This document shows positions 15,364 through 25,540 of a stretch of DNA of 64,000 nt, piece after piece. Each line of letters begins with the position of its first letter. Position 1 is the stretch's first letter. A program made the translations under genes and the position numbers. The DNA is from a bacterium (GTDB taxonomy: Bacteria; Patescibacteriota; Saccharimonadia; Saccharimonadales; Saccharimonadaceae), in the NCBI GenBank assembly GCA_021781475.1, contig JAJXWT010000003.1:1-64000 (forward strand), given 5' to 3'. A model generated the notes under the pieces. That model ran no database searches. It had not been told where the DNA came from and worked only from the letters and a program-made list of their open reading frames with translations.

Positions 15364-16643
15364 AAGGCGAGGGCGAGTACTCCCCTGCCCGCCCGCTGGT
15401 CATGCATATCGACCTGAATAGCTGTTTTGCAACTGTGGAGCAGCAGGCGCGCCCCCGTTTACGCGGCCGGCCGATTGCAGTTGTAAACCGGCGCACGGAA
15501 CATACTGCCATTGTCACGGCGAGTTACGAGGCAAAAGCAATGGGCGTAAAAGTTGGCATGCGGCTGAAAGACGCGCAAAAACTGTGCCCGGGTATTATTG
15601 GTGTTGAAAGTGACCCGCCAAAATATCGCTATGTGTACCATAAGCTCATGGCGATTATGCGCGATTACAGCCCAAGCGTTGCCATGAAAAGTATTGACGA
15701 GGGTGTGATTGATTTTAATCGCACGACAGCAGCAATACGGTCGCGGTCGATGTGGGAGGTTGGCCAGGAGATTAAGGCGCGCCTGAAAAATGAAATAGGG
15801 AGCGTGATGCGTTGTAACGTTGGTATTGGGACGAACCGATTTTTGGCAAAAACCGCGGCGGGGTTGCATAAGCCGGATGGCATGGATGAGTTAACGTCGC
15901 ACAATATAAGGGACATTTTTTTGGGGCTGCAGCTCACTGACCTTACGGGTATTGCGTACCACAATGAGCGCCGCTTAAACGCAGTGGGTATCTATACCCC
16001 ACTGCAGTTTTTGGATGCCGATGCGGAGCTTTTGGCGAAGGTGGTGTTTAAGAGCGTGGTTGGCTACCAGTGGCACCAGCGCCTAAGGGGCTGGGAAGTT
16101 GACGACGAGCCCCATGAGCTCCAGACGTGTGGTCGGCAGTATGTCATGGAGGGCCGGAATGTGCCGCGCAGCGAGGTGGTGGCCCGGCTCCATACGCTTA
16201 CCGAGGCAACTGGCGCGAAATTACGGGGCCAGGGTAAGTGCGCGCGTGGCGTCGGGGTGTATGCCCGAATCGAGGGCGTCGCGGGGTTGGGGGAATCAAA
16301 CGGGCGATGGGGGCGCAAGGGGAATTACTGGCACCAAAAGTACCTTGCTCCCCTGCCCTTTTTTAGCGACCAGGCTATCTGGGCTATCATAAGCCAGCTG
16401 TTTGCGTCGGCACCGGCTGGTGTCGTGCGGGAAATTGGTGTTCATGCGTACCACTTGCATGATAGCCTTGGCGATCAGCTTTCGTTCTTTGGCGATGCGT
16501 TAGCGCGCGATCGGCGGATAAGCGGTGCGGTTGATGAGATTAACCAGCGGTACGGTGAATACACAATCCACAGCGCCCATACGCTTGCGTCGCATGCAAT
16601 TGTGAAAACAAAAATTCCCTTTGGGAGTACTCGGTACCTGTAA
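15360..16643 (+). CDS. Y-family (DinB/UmuC-type) translesion DNA polymerase
   Basis: 427 aa. The catalytic motifs are visible: HIDLNSCFATVEQQ (first metal-binding Asp) and KSIDEGVIDF (Asp-Glu pair). After the palm come a helix-hairpin-helix thumb (LTDLTGIAYHNERRLNAVGI) and a little-finger region. This error-prone enzyme copies past damaged bases. The operon with two small proteins behind a structured leader implies tight control, perhaps damage-inducible; no recognisable LexA box was seen. ATG 15402 (MHIDLN) is a possible internal start, but coupling to the upstream gene favours 15360. Confidence 0.88.
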   Translation: MKGEGEYSPARPLVMHIDLNSCFATVEQQARPRLRGRPIAVVNRRTEHTAIVTASYEAKAMGVKVGMRLKDAQKLCPGIIGVESDPPKYRYVYHKLMAIMRDYSPSVAMKSIDEGVIDFNRTTAAIRSRSMWEVGQEIKARLKNEIGSVMRCNVGIGTNRFLAKTAAGLHKPDGMDELTSHNIRDIFLGLQLTDLTGIAYHNERRLNAVGIYTPLQFLDADAELLAKVVFKSVVGYQWHQRLRGWEVDDEPHELQTCGRQYVMEGRNVPRSEVVARLHTLTEATGAKLRGQGKCARGVGVYARIEGVAGLGESNGRWGRKGNYWHQKYLAPLPFFSDQAIWAIISQLFASAPAGVVREIGVHAYHLHDSLGDQLSFFGDALARDRRISGAVDEINQRYGEYTIHSAHTLASHAIVKTKIPFGSTRYL

Positions 16644-16675
16644 TATTTGGTGTGGGCGTGTGTTGCCCCAGGCAG

Positions 16676-16681
16676 TATAAT
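16676..16681 (+). promoter_or_regulatory. -10 box of the small membrane protein gene, leaderless type
   Basis: TATAAT with 7 nt to the ATG at 16689. Confidence 0.5.
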
Positions 16682-16688
16682 GGGGTGT

Positions 16689-16868
16689 ATGAGTATAAAA
16701 ACATGGGTCATGATTGGCATGTTTGTTGGCACCACTGTTGGTAGCTTGTTGCCCTTTTTGTTTCCCCTGAGCCAAAATGGAAAAGTCGGCTGGTCGATTG
16801 TTGGGAGCGTTGTCGGCGGTATACTGGGTGTTTGGGCTGGGTACAAAGCGGGTAAGGCGCTTTACTAG
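16689..16868 (+). CDS. Small glycine-rich membrane protein
   Basis: 59 aa. Two helices with GxxxG-like spacing (MIGMFVGTTVGSLLPFLF and GSVVGGILGVWAGYKAGKAL). The second half resembles glycine-zipper segments that pack within or form assemblies in membranes. It lies 1 bp before tilS and drives it from a leaderless promoter. Function unknown. Confidence 0.62.
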   Translation: MSIKTWVMIGMFVGTTVGSLLPFLFPLSQNGKVGWSIVGSVVGGILGVWAGYKAGKALY

Positions 16869-16869
16869 T

Positions 16870-17715
16870 GTGGCGCGATATATTGCGGCCGTAAGTGGCG
16901 GCGTCGATAGCGTCGTATTGCTCCACATGCTAGTAAAGGGTGGGCACGATGTCATTGTTGCGCATGTCGAGCATGGCATCCGCGATGACAGCGCCGAAGA
17001 TGCCCGGTTTGTGCACGCGCTTGCCGCTTTGTACGGTTGCCCCTATGAGCAAACGTCATTGGACCTGGGGCCTAATGCCAGCGAGCTACGGGCGCGACAA
17101 GGGCGATACGATTTTTTGTTTACAGTGGCACGGCGCTACGGTGCCGATATTGCAACCGCCCACCACGGTGATGATCTTGCTGAGACGATTGCGATTAATA
17201 TGGCGCGCGGCACCGGGTGGCGCGGCTTGGCCGTACTGAGCCGACCAGGCCTGTATCGGCCACTCCTCGGGTACGCAAAGGCCGACCTGTATCAATATGC
17301 ACTCCGTGAGCACCTTGAGTGGGTTGAGGACAAGACAAACCGTGATTTGCGCTATTTACGCAACCGGGTCCGTGCCCGGCTACGCCCACGCCTGCAGGCC
17401 AAAGATCGCACAGAGCTATTGCGTTTACGGAACCGACAGGTCGAGCTGCGGGCGCGTATCGCACAGGAAGCCCGCGGTATTTTGAGTCAAAACGATTCTG
17501 TGCGGTATCTTTTGACACATATTGAGCAAGATTGCGCAGTTGAGCTACTTGGACAATATATTGAGTATGCGGGGGGCGCCCGGCTACAGCGGCCACAATT
17601 AGAACGAGCGCTGATTGCGGTCAAAACCGCGCAAGCTGGTAGCCATTATCATGCCGGGGGCAAAATTGTCTTGTGCTTTGCTACTCGTGATTTCTCAGTG
17701 AAAGTGCTACAATAA
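16870..17715 (+). CDS. tilS: tRNA(Ile)-lysidine synthase, short form
   Basis: ATP-pyrophosphatase that turns C34 of tRNA-Ile(CAU) into lysidine so it reads AUA. The PP-loop AAVSGGVDSVVLLH is at residues 7-20, followed by HVEHGIRDDSAEDARFV and TAHHGDDLAETIAINMARG, all TilS hallmarks. At 281 aa it lacks the C-terminal tRNA-binding domains of long TilS forms. GTG at 16870 follows the previous stop by 1 bp; the frame is open further upstream but would overlap that gene. Three CAU tRNAs, one a likely substrate, lie nearby. Confidence 0.88.
   Translation: MARYIAAVSGGVDSVVLLHMLVKGGHDVIVAHVEHGIRDDSAEDARFVHALAALYGCPYEQTSLDLGPNASELRARQGRYDFLFTVARRYGADIATAHHGDDLAETIAINMARGTGWRGLAVLSRPGLYRPLLGYAKADLYQYALREHLEWVEDKTNRDLRYLRNRVRARLRPRLQAKDRTELLRLRNRQVELRARIAQEARGILSQNDSVRYLLTHIEQDCAVELLGQYIEYAGGARLQRPQLERALIAVKTAQAGSHYHAGGKIVLCFATRDFSVKVLQ
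17705..17713 (+). promoter_or_regulatory. Extended -10 promoter of ftsH
   Basis: TGCTACAAT overlapping the tilS stop codon. The resulting leader is about 60 nt and carries GAGGA 9 nt before the ATG. Confidence 0.5.
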
Positions 17716-17779
17716 GCAATATATATAGTAGATAGATTTTATGTCTGACTGCCGATAACGAAAACGAGGATACTTGACT

Positions 17780-19633
17780 ATGGCTAAGCAACCACCAAAG
17801 AAAAAGATTGCCAATTCGCTCCGCTTTACTGTATTTTGGGCGATAATTATTTTTATTGGTTTAGGGATTTGGGCGGCGCTCAACCCGCAGACAAACCTCC
17901 AAGATAAGCCAATCAGCGAGGTCGTGCAAATGGCGAACTCGGGCGATATCTCAAAGCTGATTGTGCAAGGGAACGATGTTTTAGCAGTTAAAAAAGGCGA
18001 GGACAAACCAACAATCCATGCCATAAAGCAGGATGGATTGTTGCAGGACCAAGGGCTCCAGCCAAACAAGACACAAATAGACGTACAGCCGGTTTCGCAA
18101 ACGAGCTCAATGGTGTGGACCGTGCTGGGCACGGTGGTACTGCCAGTCTTGCTTATTGGGGGCTTGTTCCTGTTTATGATGCGCCAGGCTCAAGGGCAAA
18201 ATAACCAAGCGATGGGATTTGGCAAAAGCAAGGCAAAGCTATACGGGCTCGACAAAGAGCGCGTGACCTTTGCAGATATTGCCGGCAATGACAATTCTAA
18301 GCAAGATCTCGAAGAAGTGGTTGATTTTTTGAAGCACCCAAAAAAGTATGAAAGCCTTGGCGCTAAGATTCCAAAGGGCATATTGCTGGTTGGGCCTCCG
18401 GGGACCGGCAAAACTATGTTGGCGCGTGCTGTTGCCGGTGAGGCAAATGTGCCGTTCTTTAGCATTAGCGGTAGCGAATTCGTAGAAATGTTCGTTGGCG
18501 TGGGTGCGAGCCGTGTACGCGACTTGTTCCAAAAAGCCAAAAAGAACGCGCCATGCATTATCTTTATTGACGAAATTGACGCCGTTGGGCGTCGCCGCGG
18601 CAGCGGTATGGGCGGTGGCCACGATGAGCGCGAACAGACGCTGAACCAAATACTGGTAGAGATGGACGGTTTTGAAACCGGGACGAATGTTATTGTCGTT
18701 GCGGCGACCAACCGCGCTGATGTGCTCGACCCTGCCCTTTTGCGCCCAGGGCGTTTTGACCGGCACACCACGATTACACTGCCGGAGCGCAAGGACCGCG
18801 AGGAGATTTTACGGGTACACTTTAAAAATAAGCCAATCGACAGTGCCGCCGACCTTGATAGGCTTGCTGCAAAAACGGCCGGCAGCAGTGGTGCTGACCT
18901 TGCTAATATTGCGAATGAGGCGGCAATTATTGCGGCTCGCCGTAATTCAAAAATTATTTCGAACAAAGACATTACCGAAGCATTCGAAAAAGTTGCGATT
19001 GGTCCTGAGCGAAAAGCGAAGGTGATGAACGAAAAAGAAAAGTCGCTTACCGCGTACCACGAAGCTGGCCACGCCATTGTGGGCCACGCGCTCCCAGATA
19101 GCGACCCGGTGCACAAGATCACAATTATCCCGCGCGGGGGTACCGGTGGCGTGACATGGTTCTTGCCACCCGAAGACCGCAGCTACACAAGCGTGTATCA
19201 GTTCAAGGATATCCTATCGCGCGCGATGGGTGGCCGTGTCGCCGAAAAAATTATTTATGGCAACGACGGCATTACAACGGGTGCTGGTAGCGACCTAAGA
19301 AATGCAACGGATATCGCACGTGATATGGTGATTGAACAGGGAATGGGGAGCAAGCTGCGCGACCAGGTGTTCCATGCCGAAAACGCGGCGAATGTATTTG
19401 ATAAGATTACCCATGATCGCCCCTACAGTGATGCAACCGCAAAGGAAATCGACCTTGAAGTCGCTGCGCTGATTAAAGAGGCTGATAAGCGTGCGGAAAT
19501 TGTACTAAGGGCAAACCGTGCGGCACTCGAAAAGTTGAAAGACGTGTTGCTCCAGCAGGAAACAATCGAAGAAGATGAGGCGGCCGAACTATTGAAAGAT
19601 GTTGTTGTGCCAAAGGAGGCTATGCTTTATTAA
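17780..19633 (+). CDS. ftsH: ATP-dependent zinc metalloprotease FtsH
   Basis: 617 aa membrane-anchored AAA protease for quality control of membrane and regulatory proteins. The N-terminus has two helices (about residues 15-33 and 112-135) around a short outside domain. Then come Walker [10 protein letters not shown], Walker [12 protein letters not shown], the second region of homology ([20 protein letters not shown]) and the zinc site HEAGH. ATG 17780 fits the GAGGA site; an in-frame TTG at 17774 is too close to it. The C-terminal helical tail is usual. murJ follows after 22 bp. Confidence 0.97.
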   Translation: MAKQPPKKKIANSLRFTVFWAIIIFIGLGIWAALNPQTNLQDKPISEVVQMANSGDISKLIVQGNDVLAVKKGEDKPTIHAIKQDGLLQDQGLQPNKTQIDVQPVSQTSSMVWTVLGTVVLPVLLIGGLFLFMMRQAQGQNNQAMGFGKSKAKLYGLDKERVTFADIAGNDNSKQDLEEVVDFLKHPKKYESLGAKIPKGILLVGPPGTGKTMLARAVAGEANVPFFSISGSEFVEMFVGVGASRVRDLFQKAKKNAPCIIFIDEIDAVGRRRGSGMGGGHDEREQTLNQILVEMDGFETGTNVIVVAATNRADVLDPALLRPGRFDRHTTITLPERKDREEILRVHFKNKPIDSAADLDRLAAKTAGSSGADLANIANEAAIIAARRNSKIISNKDITEAFEKVAIGPERKAKVMNEKEKSLTAYHEAGHAIVGHALPDSDPVHKITIIPRGGTGGVTWFLPPEDRSYTSVYQFKDILSRAMGGRVAEKIIYGNDGITTGAGSDLRNATDIARDMVIEQGMGSKLRDQVFHAENAANVFDKITHDRPYSDATAKEIDLEVAALIKEADKRAEIVLRANRAALEKLKDVLLQQETIEEDEAAELLKDVVVPKEAMLY

Positions 19634-19655
19634 CTAAAGCATAGGGCACGTTGGT

Positions 19656-21299
19656 ATGGCGGCACGGCGCAATAGGGTAAAGCAGGCGGTTGCGATTGTT
19701 AACAGTAAGCTGTCGGTTAAGTGGGCAGCCATGCTGCTGTCGGGCTCGACGCTGTTCGCGAGCCTGTTGGGCTTTTATCGCGACCGCTTATTAAACCGTA
19801 TGTACTACGGTAACTATAAGATCGGGCTCGATGCCTATACCACCGCCTTTTTAGTGCCTGATTTCATGTACTTTTTGCTGGTGAGCGGTGCACTCAGTGT
19901 GTCGTTTATACCAGTATTTAACGAAAAGCTTTCCAAGGGTAAGTGGAAATCGGCATGGGAGCTCAGTTCGAGCTTAATTAACTTTATGGCGCTCATCACG
20001 CTCATTGCCAGCATTTTGATTATGGTATTTGCTGACCCGTTGGTGCGAGCGATCGTGCCAGACATGAGCGAATCAGGCCAGGCGCTTGCGATTAGCATGA
20101 TGCGCGTTATCGCTATCAACCCATTCTTGTTCGCTATTGCGACGGTAATTGCCAGTATGCAGCAGGCAGTTGGCCGCTTTACGTTTTATGCCATGGCGCC
20201 TGCGCTGTATAACATTGGGATTATCATTGGCGCGCAGTTCTTTACGGGCGGCATTAATATTTTTGGCTGGCAGGTGTTTGATGGTGGCATTATGGGCGTC
20301 GCGCTCGGTGTGGTGCTTGGGTCAATTTTGCAGCTATTAGTGAGCGCAATTGGCCTTATGGGGCTTGGGTTTGATTACCAATTTAAGATTTACTGGAAAA
20401 ACACCGGGTTCCGCCAAGTGTTACGATTGTTGCCGGCGAGGTCCCTTGACCAGGGGCTGGATTATATTAACGGGCTTGTTGAGACTAACCTTGCTTCCGG
20501 CATGGCGGCTGGGACAATCCGTGCCTTTCAGCAGGCCTCAACATTAGCACTTTTGCCAGTCAACCTAATTGGCGTGAGCGTGAGCAACGCCTTTTTCCCG
20601 AGTATGTCTGACGCGGTTGCAAATAAGGACACGCAGCGTCTTCGTACTGAACTGCGCCGTATTATCCGCATGATTATTTGGATTGCGTTACCGGTTTCGG
20701 TGGTTATGTTTTTTGGTCGTGGTTACTTATCGCGCTTTTTGGTAGAAGATGGCGCGCCACTCATTGCAGGAATCCTGGGCGCCTTAATTGTGGCAATGTT
20801 ATTCCGGACTATGTATCACATTGGCGCCCGCACATTTTATGCGCACCAAGACACGCGCACGCCACTTTACGTATCGTGTTTTTCGATTTTCTTTAACATT
20901 GTTCTTGCCATAGTCTTTACCCGAGTACTCGGTTTTGGGGCGTACGGGTTGGCGTGGGCACAGTCAATTATGGCGGTGTTCGAGGTTGTGATTTTATATG
21001 TGCTGATGGGCCGCAAGGTGCCGGGGCTATTCGATTTTCAGTTTGTCCATGCCGTTGGGCGCATGCTGGGCGCCACTCTGCTTACTGCGGTGGTGACGTA
21101 TATCGGCGTGAGGACGTTTCAGATTCAAAGCAACGATAGTGGCTTTTGGTCGATATTCCCTAAGTTTGCTCTGATTAGTTTTATTAGCTTTGCCTTTTAT
21201 GTGTGGGTGAGTCACCACCTAAAACTGGGCGAGGCAACACCGGTGATTGAACGAGCGAGAAAGATTTTATTTGGGCGGGCTGGAGTCAAGGGCCGCTAA
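19656..21299 (+). CDS. murJ: Lipid II flippase MurJ (MviN family)
   Basis: 547 aa with about 14 membrane helices. MurJ flips undecaprenyl-linked peptidoglycan precursor across the membrane. MviN hallmarks are visible: GFYRDRLLNRMYYG early on, the LVSGALSVSFIPVFNEKL segment, and LPARSLDQGLDYINGLVETNLASG in the middle, where basic residues line the cavity. A basic N-terminal 20 residues precede helix one. The stop overlaps the lepA region directly (lepA ATG at 21300). It works with MurC and the PBP in this window. Confidence 0.92.
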   Translation: MAARRNRVKQAVAIVNSKLSVKWAAMLLSGSTLFASLLGFYRDRLLNRMYYGNYKIGLDAYTTAFLVPDFMYFLLVSGALSVSFIPVFNEKLSKGKWKSAWELSSSLINFMALITLIASILIMVFADPLVRAIVPDMSESGQALAISMMRVIAINPFLFAIATVIASMQQAVGRFTFYAMAPALYNIGIIIGAQFFTGGINIFGWQVFDGGIMGVALGVVLGSILQLLVSAIGLMGLGFDYQFKIYWKNTGFRQVLRLLPARSLDQGLDYINGLVETNLASGMAAGTIRAFQQASTLALLPVNLIGVSVSNAFFPSMSDAVANKDTQRLRTELRRIIRMIIWIALPVSVVMFFGRGYLSRFLVEDGAPLIAGILGALIVAMLFRTMYHIGARTFYAHQDTRTPLYVSCFSIFFNIVLAIVFTRVLGFGAYGLAWAQSIMAVFEVVILYVLMGRKVPGLFDFQFVHAVGRMLGATLLTAVVTYIGVRTFQIQSNDSGFWSIFPKFALISFISFAFYVWVSHHLKLGEATPVIERARKILFGRAGVKGR

Positions 21300-23081
21300 A
21301 TGGACCAATCGCACATACGTAATTTTTGCATTATTGCTCATATCGATCACGGCAAAAGCACCCTTGCCGACCGCATGATGGAGCAGACCGCAACCGTCGA
21401 TAAACGTGACATGAAAAGCCAACTGCTGGACAGCATGGAGCTTGAGCGAGAGAAGGGTATTACCATTAAGCTCGCGCCAGTACGTATGCGCTACCGTGAT
21501 TGTGATTTGAATTTGATTGATACGCCGGGCCACGTCGATTTTAGCTACGAAGTCAGCCGCAGTTTACAGGCTTGCGAGGGCGCGGTGCTGGTCGTTGATG
21601 CGAGCCAAGGCGTCCAGGCGCAAACGCTGGCGAACGTCTACTTGGCGCTTGAGCAAAACCTGGTGATTATTCCTGTGTTAAATAAGGTTGATCTGCCCGC
21701 GGCCGATGTGCCACGTGTGAGCAGGGAGGTGATTAATCTGCTTGGCTGTGCCGAAAGCGACATAATAAAAATAAGCGCAAAAACTGGTGAAAACGTGGAC
21801 CAGGTACTCGACGCTATTGTTGAACGAGTGCCCGCCCCGGCGGGCGGGGCTGATCGGCCGACGCGGGCCTTAATTTTTGACAGCTACTACGACGATTACC
21901 GTGGTGTGATTCTGTATGTTCGCGTCGTTGATGGCAGTATTGGCAAAGATAACGCAATCCATATGCTGGCTACTGGCGCACATAGCCTTGCGCTCGAAGT
22001 GGGCCATTTATCGCCCAAAATGTCGCCTGACCCTGCGCTTGAAGCTGGCGAAATCGGCTATATTGTGACAAACCTTAAAACTACGCGCGATGCCAATGTG
22101 GGCGATACAATCACGGTGCGCGGCGCGCAACAGTCAGAGCTAGCGCTGCCTGGCTATAAAAATGTTCAGCCATTTGTGTATGCCGGCTTTTTCCCGGTGA
22201 GCAACGAAGATTACCAAGACTTAAAAGACGCGATTGAAAAACTAAGCCTGAGCGACTCAGCGCTGCAGTTCGAACTGGAAAATTCCCCCGTACTTGGCTA
22301 TGGCATTCGGATTGGTTTTTTGGGACTGCTCCATATGGATATTGTGCGCGAGCGACTTGAGCGTGAATACGACCTTGATTTAATTGTGACAAATCCAAGC
22401 ACCGACTACCATGTTTCGTTAACGAGTGGTGAAAAACTGGATATTAAATCGGCGAGTGAGTTGCCCGACCGCAGTATGGTATTGGATATCGCTGAACCAT
22501 GGATCCGCGGCGAAATTGTCGTGCCCAAAGACTACATTGGTGCGGTGATCCAGCTGATTGTCGGCAAGCGTGGCCAGCAAAAGAACCTAAGCTACATTGA
22601 CGAGCGAGCGCTCATTAGCTTTGAGGCGCCCCTTGCAAACTTGCTCACTGATTTTTATGATCAACTAAAAAGTGTCACCAGCGGATATGGTAGCTTTAAC
22701 TATGAGCTCGATGGCTACCGGATTGAAGATTTGGTGCGAGTTGATTTTTACGTGTCGGGCGAAATAATTGATGCGCTCAGTATTATGTGCCACCGCAGCG
22801 AGTCGCTGGCACTGGGGCGTGAAGTCACAAAAAAGCTCAAGGATGTGGTTCCGCGCCAGAGTTTTGAGGTAAGTTTACAGGCGGCAATTGGGGGCAAGTT
22901 TATTGCGCGCGAAGATATCGGCGCCTACCGCAAAGACGTGACCGGCTACCTGTACGGTGGTGATGTGAGCCGTAAAAAGAAGCTGCTTGCCAAGCAGGCG
23001 CGTGGCAAAAAGCGGATGAAACGGTTTGGTAAAGTGGATATCCCAAGCGAAGCATTTACGGTGATGCTCAGGCGTGAATAG
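21300..23081 (+). CDS. lepA: Elongation factor 4 (LepA), ribosome back-translocase GTPase
   Basis: 593 aa. GTPase motifs: [14 protein letters not shown] (P-loop), REKGITIK (switch I), DTPGHVDF (G3), NKVDLP (G4). The EF-G-like domains follow, and the LepA-specific C-terminal domain ends ...[22 protein letters not shown] directly abuts the stop of murJ with no spacer, so translation is probably coupled. Confidence 0.97.
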   Translation: MDQSHIRNFCIIAHIDHGKSTLADRMMEQTATVDKRDMKSQLLDSMELEREKGITIKLAPVRMRYRDCDLNLIDTPGHVDFSYEVSRSLQACEGAVLVVDASQGVQAQTLANVYLALEQNLVIIPVLNKVDLPAADVPRVSREVINLLGCAESDIIKISAKTGENVDQVLDAIVERVPAPAGGADRPTRALIFDSYYDDYRGVILYVRVVDGSIGKDNAIHMLATGAHSLALEVGHLSPKMSPDPALEAGEIGYIVTNLKTTRDANVGDTITVRGAQQSELALPGYKNVQPFVYAGFFPVSNEDYQDLKDAIEKLSLSDSALQFELENSPVLGYGIRIGFLGLLHMDIVRERLEREYDLDLIVTNPSTDYHVSLTSGEKLDIKSASELPDRSMVLDIAEPWIRGEIVVPKDYIGAVIQLIVGKRGQQKNLSYIDERALISFEAPLANLLTDFYDQLKSVTSGYGSFNYELDGYRIEDLVRVDFYVSGEIIDALSIMCHRSESLALGREVTKKLKDVVPRQSFEVSLQAAIGGKFIAREDIGAYRKDVTGYLYGGDVSRKKKLLAKQARGKKRMKRFGKVDIPSEAFTVMLRRE

Positions 23082-23122
23082 GCGCCCTGCTGCCTTGCTT
23101 TTTAGGGATAAGCGGTTTACTA

Positions 23123-23128
23123 TATACT
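23123..23128 (+). promoter_or_regulatory. -10 box of the tatA-tatC operon
   Basis: TATACT, followed by a short leader carrying AAGGAGAAGG just before the tatA ATG at 23162. Confidence 0.5.
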
Positions 23129-23161
23129 AAACAATGTGTAACTAACAAGGAGAAGGTGCAT

Positions 23162-23338
23162 ATGCCAGATATAGGCGTACCAGAGTTGATTCTTATCTTA
23201 GTCATTTTATTGCTGCTCGTCGGCGCGAAACGACTGCCCGAGCTTGCCCGCAGCCTTGGTCGTTCTACCAAGGAATTTCGCGATGCATTAAAGGACGGCG
23301 ATGAAAAAACTGATACAAACAAAGACAAAAAGGCATAA
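23162..23338 (+). CDS. tatA: Sec-independent translocase subunit TatA
   Basis: 58 aa. One N-terminal membrane helix ([26 protein letters not shown]) running into the amphipathic helix typical of TatA, then a charged tail. TatA oligomers form the pore of the twin-arginine pathway for folded proteins. ATG 23162 has AAGGAGAAGG upstream; an earlier GTG at 23156 is less likely. The end overlaps tatC by 38 bp in another frame. There is no separate tatB, so this is a minimal TatAC system. Confidence 0.93.
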   Translation: MPDIGVPELILILVILLLLVGAKRLPELARSLGRSTKEFRDALKDGDEKTDTNKDKKA

Positions 23339-24353
23339 AGCTACTCGCACAGAATCCATTCCCGTTACATTCCTTGAACATGTGCACGAGCTCCAGGTTA
23401 GGCTGACCTGGGTTGCTGTTGCCTTTTTGCTTGCGTCGGCCGCAGCGTACCCTTTTTTTGATCAGATTGTTGCGGTGTTGGTTAAGCCGTTGGGCACCAA
23501 GCATCAACTGGTCTACCTGACCCCGGCCGGGGCATTCGGCTTTATTATGCAGGTCTGCATGTACGTTGGGTTTATTGCTGCGCTGCCGGTGATCATATAC
23601 CAAATTTATCAGTTTATTATGCCTGCTATGCAGCGGGTCGAGCGTAAAAAAGTCGTTTTGTATACCAGCCTGTCATTCATATTAGCGCTTGTTGGCGTGT
23701 CGTTTGCGTACTTTGTTGTGCTGCCCGGCGCGCTGTATTTTTTGACAGGCCTTAATTTATACCATATTAACCCAATGCTCACGATTGATTCGTACCTTTC
23801 ATTCGTGATGGCTTATATTATTACGGGTGCGCTTTTGTTCCAGCTGCCGCTCGTACTGCTGCTTATTGATTCCGTGACACCGCTCAAGCCCTCAAAATTA
23901 ATGGGGTTACAGGGGCATGTCATACTTGCCGCATTTATTATTGCCGCCATTGCTTCGCCAACACCAGACGTCGTAAACCAGACATTGCTCGCTATGCCGA
24001 TTGTTATTATGTACCAGTTTGGCGTTGTACTTGTGTGGTTAAAAAGCCGTGCCCGTAAACAGCGTGCGGCGGCACAGCAGGAGCACCCGTTGGCGCTTGA
24101 TTTGCCAGATTTTGTTGACACGGGGGCGCCGGCCTCGCCACCTACTGCTGCACCTGCGCCGCCGCGGGCCGCGCCAGCACCGCAGGTACGCCCCGGCTTG
24201 CGCAGTATGGACGGCATACGGGCAGCCAGGGCTGGGAACACCGAAAGACGCCGGGTGGCTGGGCAGACTGCGGACCGCCCACTGCCGCGCCTCGCGGTGC
24301 GTACGCAGCCGCCGCGGCAGGGCACCATCGACGGCATTTCTGTACGGGGGTAA
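23301..24353 (+). CDS. tatC: Sec-independent translocase subunit TatC with long Pro/Ala/Arg tail
   Basis: 350 aa. Residues about 20-245 form the six-helix TatC body, opening [17 protein letters not shown] (the HxxELRxR-like signal-binding site, here HVHELQVRL). The PSxPD-like segment is [10 protein letters not shown]. After it comes a 105-residue cytoplasmic extension rich in Pro, Ala and Arg, absent from ordinary TatC. It starts inside tatA and is probably co-translated. The extension could bind partners or nucleic acid; its role is unknown. Confidence 0.93.
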   Translation: MKKLIQTKTKRHKATRTESIPVTFLEHVHELQVRLTWVAVAFLLASAAAYPFFDQIVAVLVKPLGTKHQLVYLTPAGAFGFIMQVCMYVGFIAALPVIIYQIYQFIMPAMQRVERKKVVLYTSLSFILALVGVSFAYFVVLPGALYFLTGLNLYHINPMLTIDSYLSFVMAYIITGALLFQLPLVLLLIDSVTPLKPSKLMGLQGHVILAAFIIAAIASPTPDVVNQTLLAMPIVIMYQFGVVLVWLKSRARKQRAAAQQEHPLALDLPDFVDTGAPASPPTAAPAPPRAAPAPQVRPGLRSMDGIRAARAGNTERRRVAGQTADRPLPRLAVRTQPPRQGTIDGISVRG

Positions 24354-24379
24354 TATACTTGCGCTTTTTATGGCGCTTA

Positions 24380-24388
24380 TGCTACACT
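24380..24388 (+). promoter_or_regulatory. Promoter of the small Tat-signal gene
   Basis: Extended -10 TGCTACACT (24380-24388), with TTGCGC (24359-24364) 18 bp upstream. The short leader has no ribosome binding site. Confidence 0.45.
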
Positions 24389-24417
24389 ATGCGCAATAAC
24401 AGAACCACATACAAACA

Positions 24418-24630
24418 ATGAAAATCAATCATTACGTCGCCGACATATTTGAAAAATCAATGACCCGCAAAGAATTTTTGCAGCACATTGGCATTGCTGC
24501 GGTTTTATTGTTGGGTGGTGGCTATATATTAAACTTATTTACTGCCTTTGACCGCAAGCCAACAAGCCAACGGAGCGGTTACAGCTCGGGGTCATATGGT
24601 GGCGGCACCGAAAATACACTCCACCGTTAA
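24418..24630 (+). CDS. 70-aa protein with a Tat-type signal
   Basis: After 14 residues comes MTRKEFLQHIG, fitting the twin-arginine consensus in its RK variant ((S/T)RxxFLK-like), then a hydrophobic helix (IAAVLLLGGGYILNLF) and a short polar tail rich in S, G and Y. It directly follows tatC, so it may be a Tat substrate anchored by an uncleaved signal. The mature part is only about 25 residues, so it cannot be an enzyme; an adaptor or anchor is more likely. Its end overlaps the next gene. Confidence 0.72.
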   Translation: MKINHYVADIFEKSMTRKEFLQHIGIAAVLLLGGGYILNLFTAFDRKPTSQRSGYSSGSYGGGTENTLHR

Positions 24631-25540
24631 TTGGTGGCGCAGGGGCAGGCTATGGCTTTGTGCGGCAGCAATGGGGGCTGCGGTAGCAAGTTGCGCGCCA
24701 GCCCAGCTAGCATTTGCCGCTCCAAAGCAAACGCTGACAATTAGTCCGGTCTCTGCTGCGCTATCACTCAACCCGGGCGCTCGCTACCAGGGCACCATGA
24801 CAGTCGCCAATCAGGGTAATAGCCCTGCCACGATGACATTTTATGTGAGCCCCTATTTTGTGACAGGGGAACAATATAGCCCAATCTTTTCGCACGTTGA
24901 CCAAGCCGTGCGCGCCGATACGTGGGTGCATGTGACGCCACAGGCTGCTACGGTAGCGCCACAAGGTGTTGTCACGCTGAACTATACAGTGTCGCCACCC
25001 GCTAATGCCCGCCCCGGCGGGTACTATGCTGCCGTGTTCGCCCAGGCGAGCAGCGGTGTTGCGGGGGGTGGCACGGTCGGCTTTAGTCAACGGGCTGGCG
25101 AAATCTTATATATTACCGTAAACGGGCCGGCAACCTATGCGGGCGATGCGCAGTTTTCGGGCCTACCCGCCCTTGTGTCATCGGTAACCCTCAGCTCAAG
25201 TATTAGCGTACACAATGCGGGGAGCGTGCATTTTCAGGCGCAAGAGCAATGGAGTGCGGCGCCAATTTTTGGCGGGCTGGTAGACAGCATAAAAAAAACC
25301 GTGTACGTGTTGCCTGGGACGACGCGCCAGGTAACTGCGGCCCTGTCGCTCCGCCCCTATTTTGGGGTTGGTGTGTACAAGGTCACGCGCACGGCAACCT
25401 TTTTGAACAGAACAACACAGAATGCTGCGTTGGTAGTGGCTATCAACCCGGCATGGGCGCTGATTCTAACGGCTGGTATCATAGCAAGCCTTTTGATACG
25501 ATATAAGCATGTACGTCATGCACGGGGCCGCCATGTATAA
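24596..25540 (+). CDS. Secreted DUF916-like (WxL-interacting type) surface protein
   Basis: 314 aa. The signal region is CAAAMGAAVASCAPAQLAFA after WWRRGRLW; mature Ig-like beta domains open QTLTISPVSAALSLNPGARY and continue with NSPATMTFYVSPY...PGGYYAAVFAQ. The C-terminus has a membrane helix (AWALILTAGIIASLLIRY) and a basic tail. This pattern resembles DUF916/DUF3324 proteins that hold WxL proteins on Gram-positive walls. The start ATG 24596 overlaps the 24418 gene by 35 bp. The next gene overlaps its stop by 8 bp and may encode its partner. Confidence 0.68.
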   Translation: MVAAPKIHSTVNWWRRGRLWLCAAAMGAAVASCAPAQLAFAAPKQTLTISPVSAALSLNPGARYQGTMTVANQGNSPATMTFYVSPYFVTGEQYSPIFSHVDQAVRADTWVHVTPQAATVAPQGVVTLNYTVSPPANARPGGYYAAVFAQASSGVAGGGTVGFSQRAGEILYITVNGPATYAGDAQFSGLPALVSSVTLSSSISVHNAGSVHFQAQEQWSAAPIFGGLVDSIKKTVYVLPGTTRQVTAALSLRPYFGVGVYKVTRTATFLNRTTQNAALVVAINPAWALILTAGIIASLLIRYKHVRHARGRHV

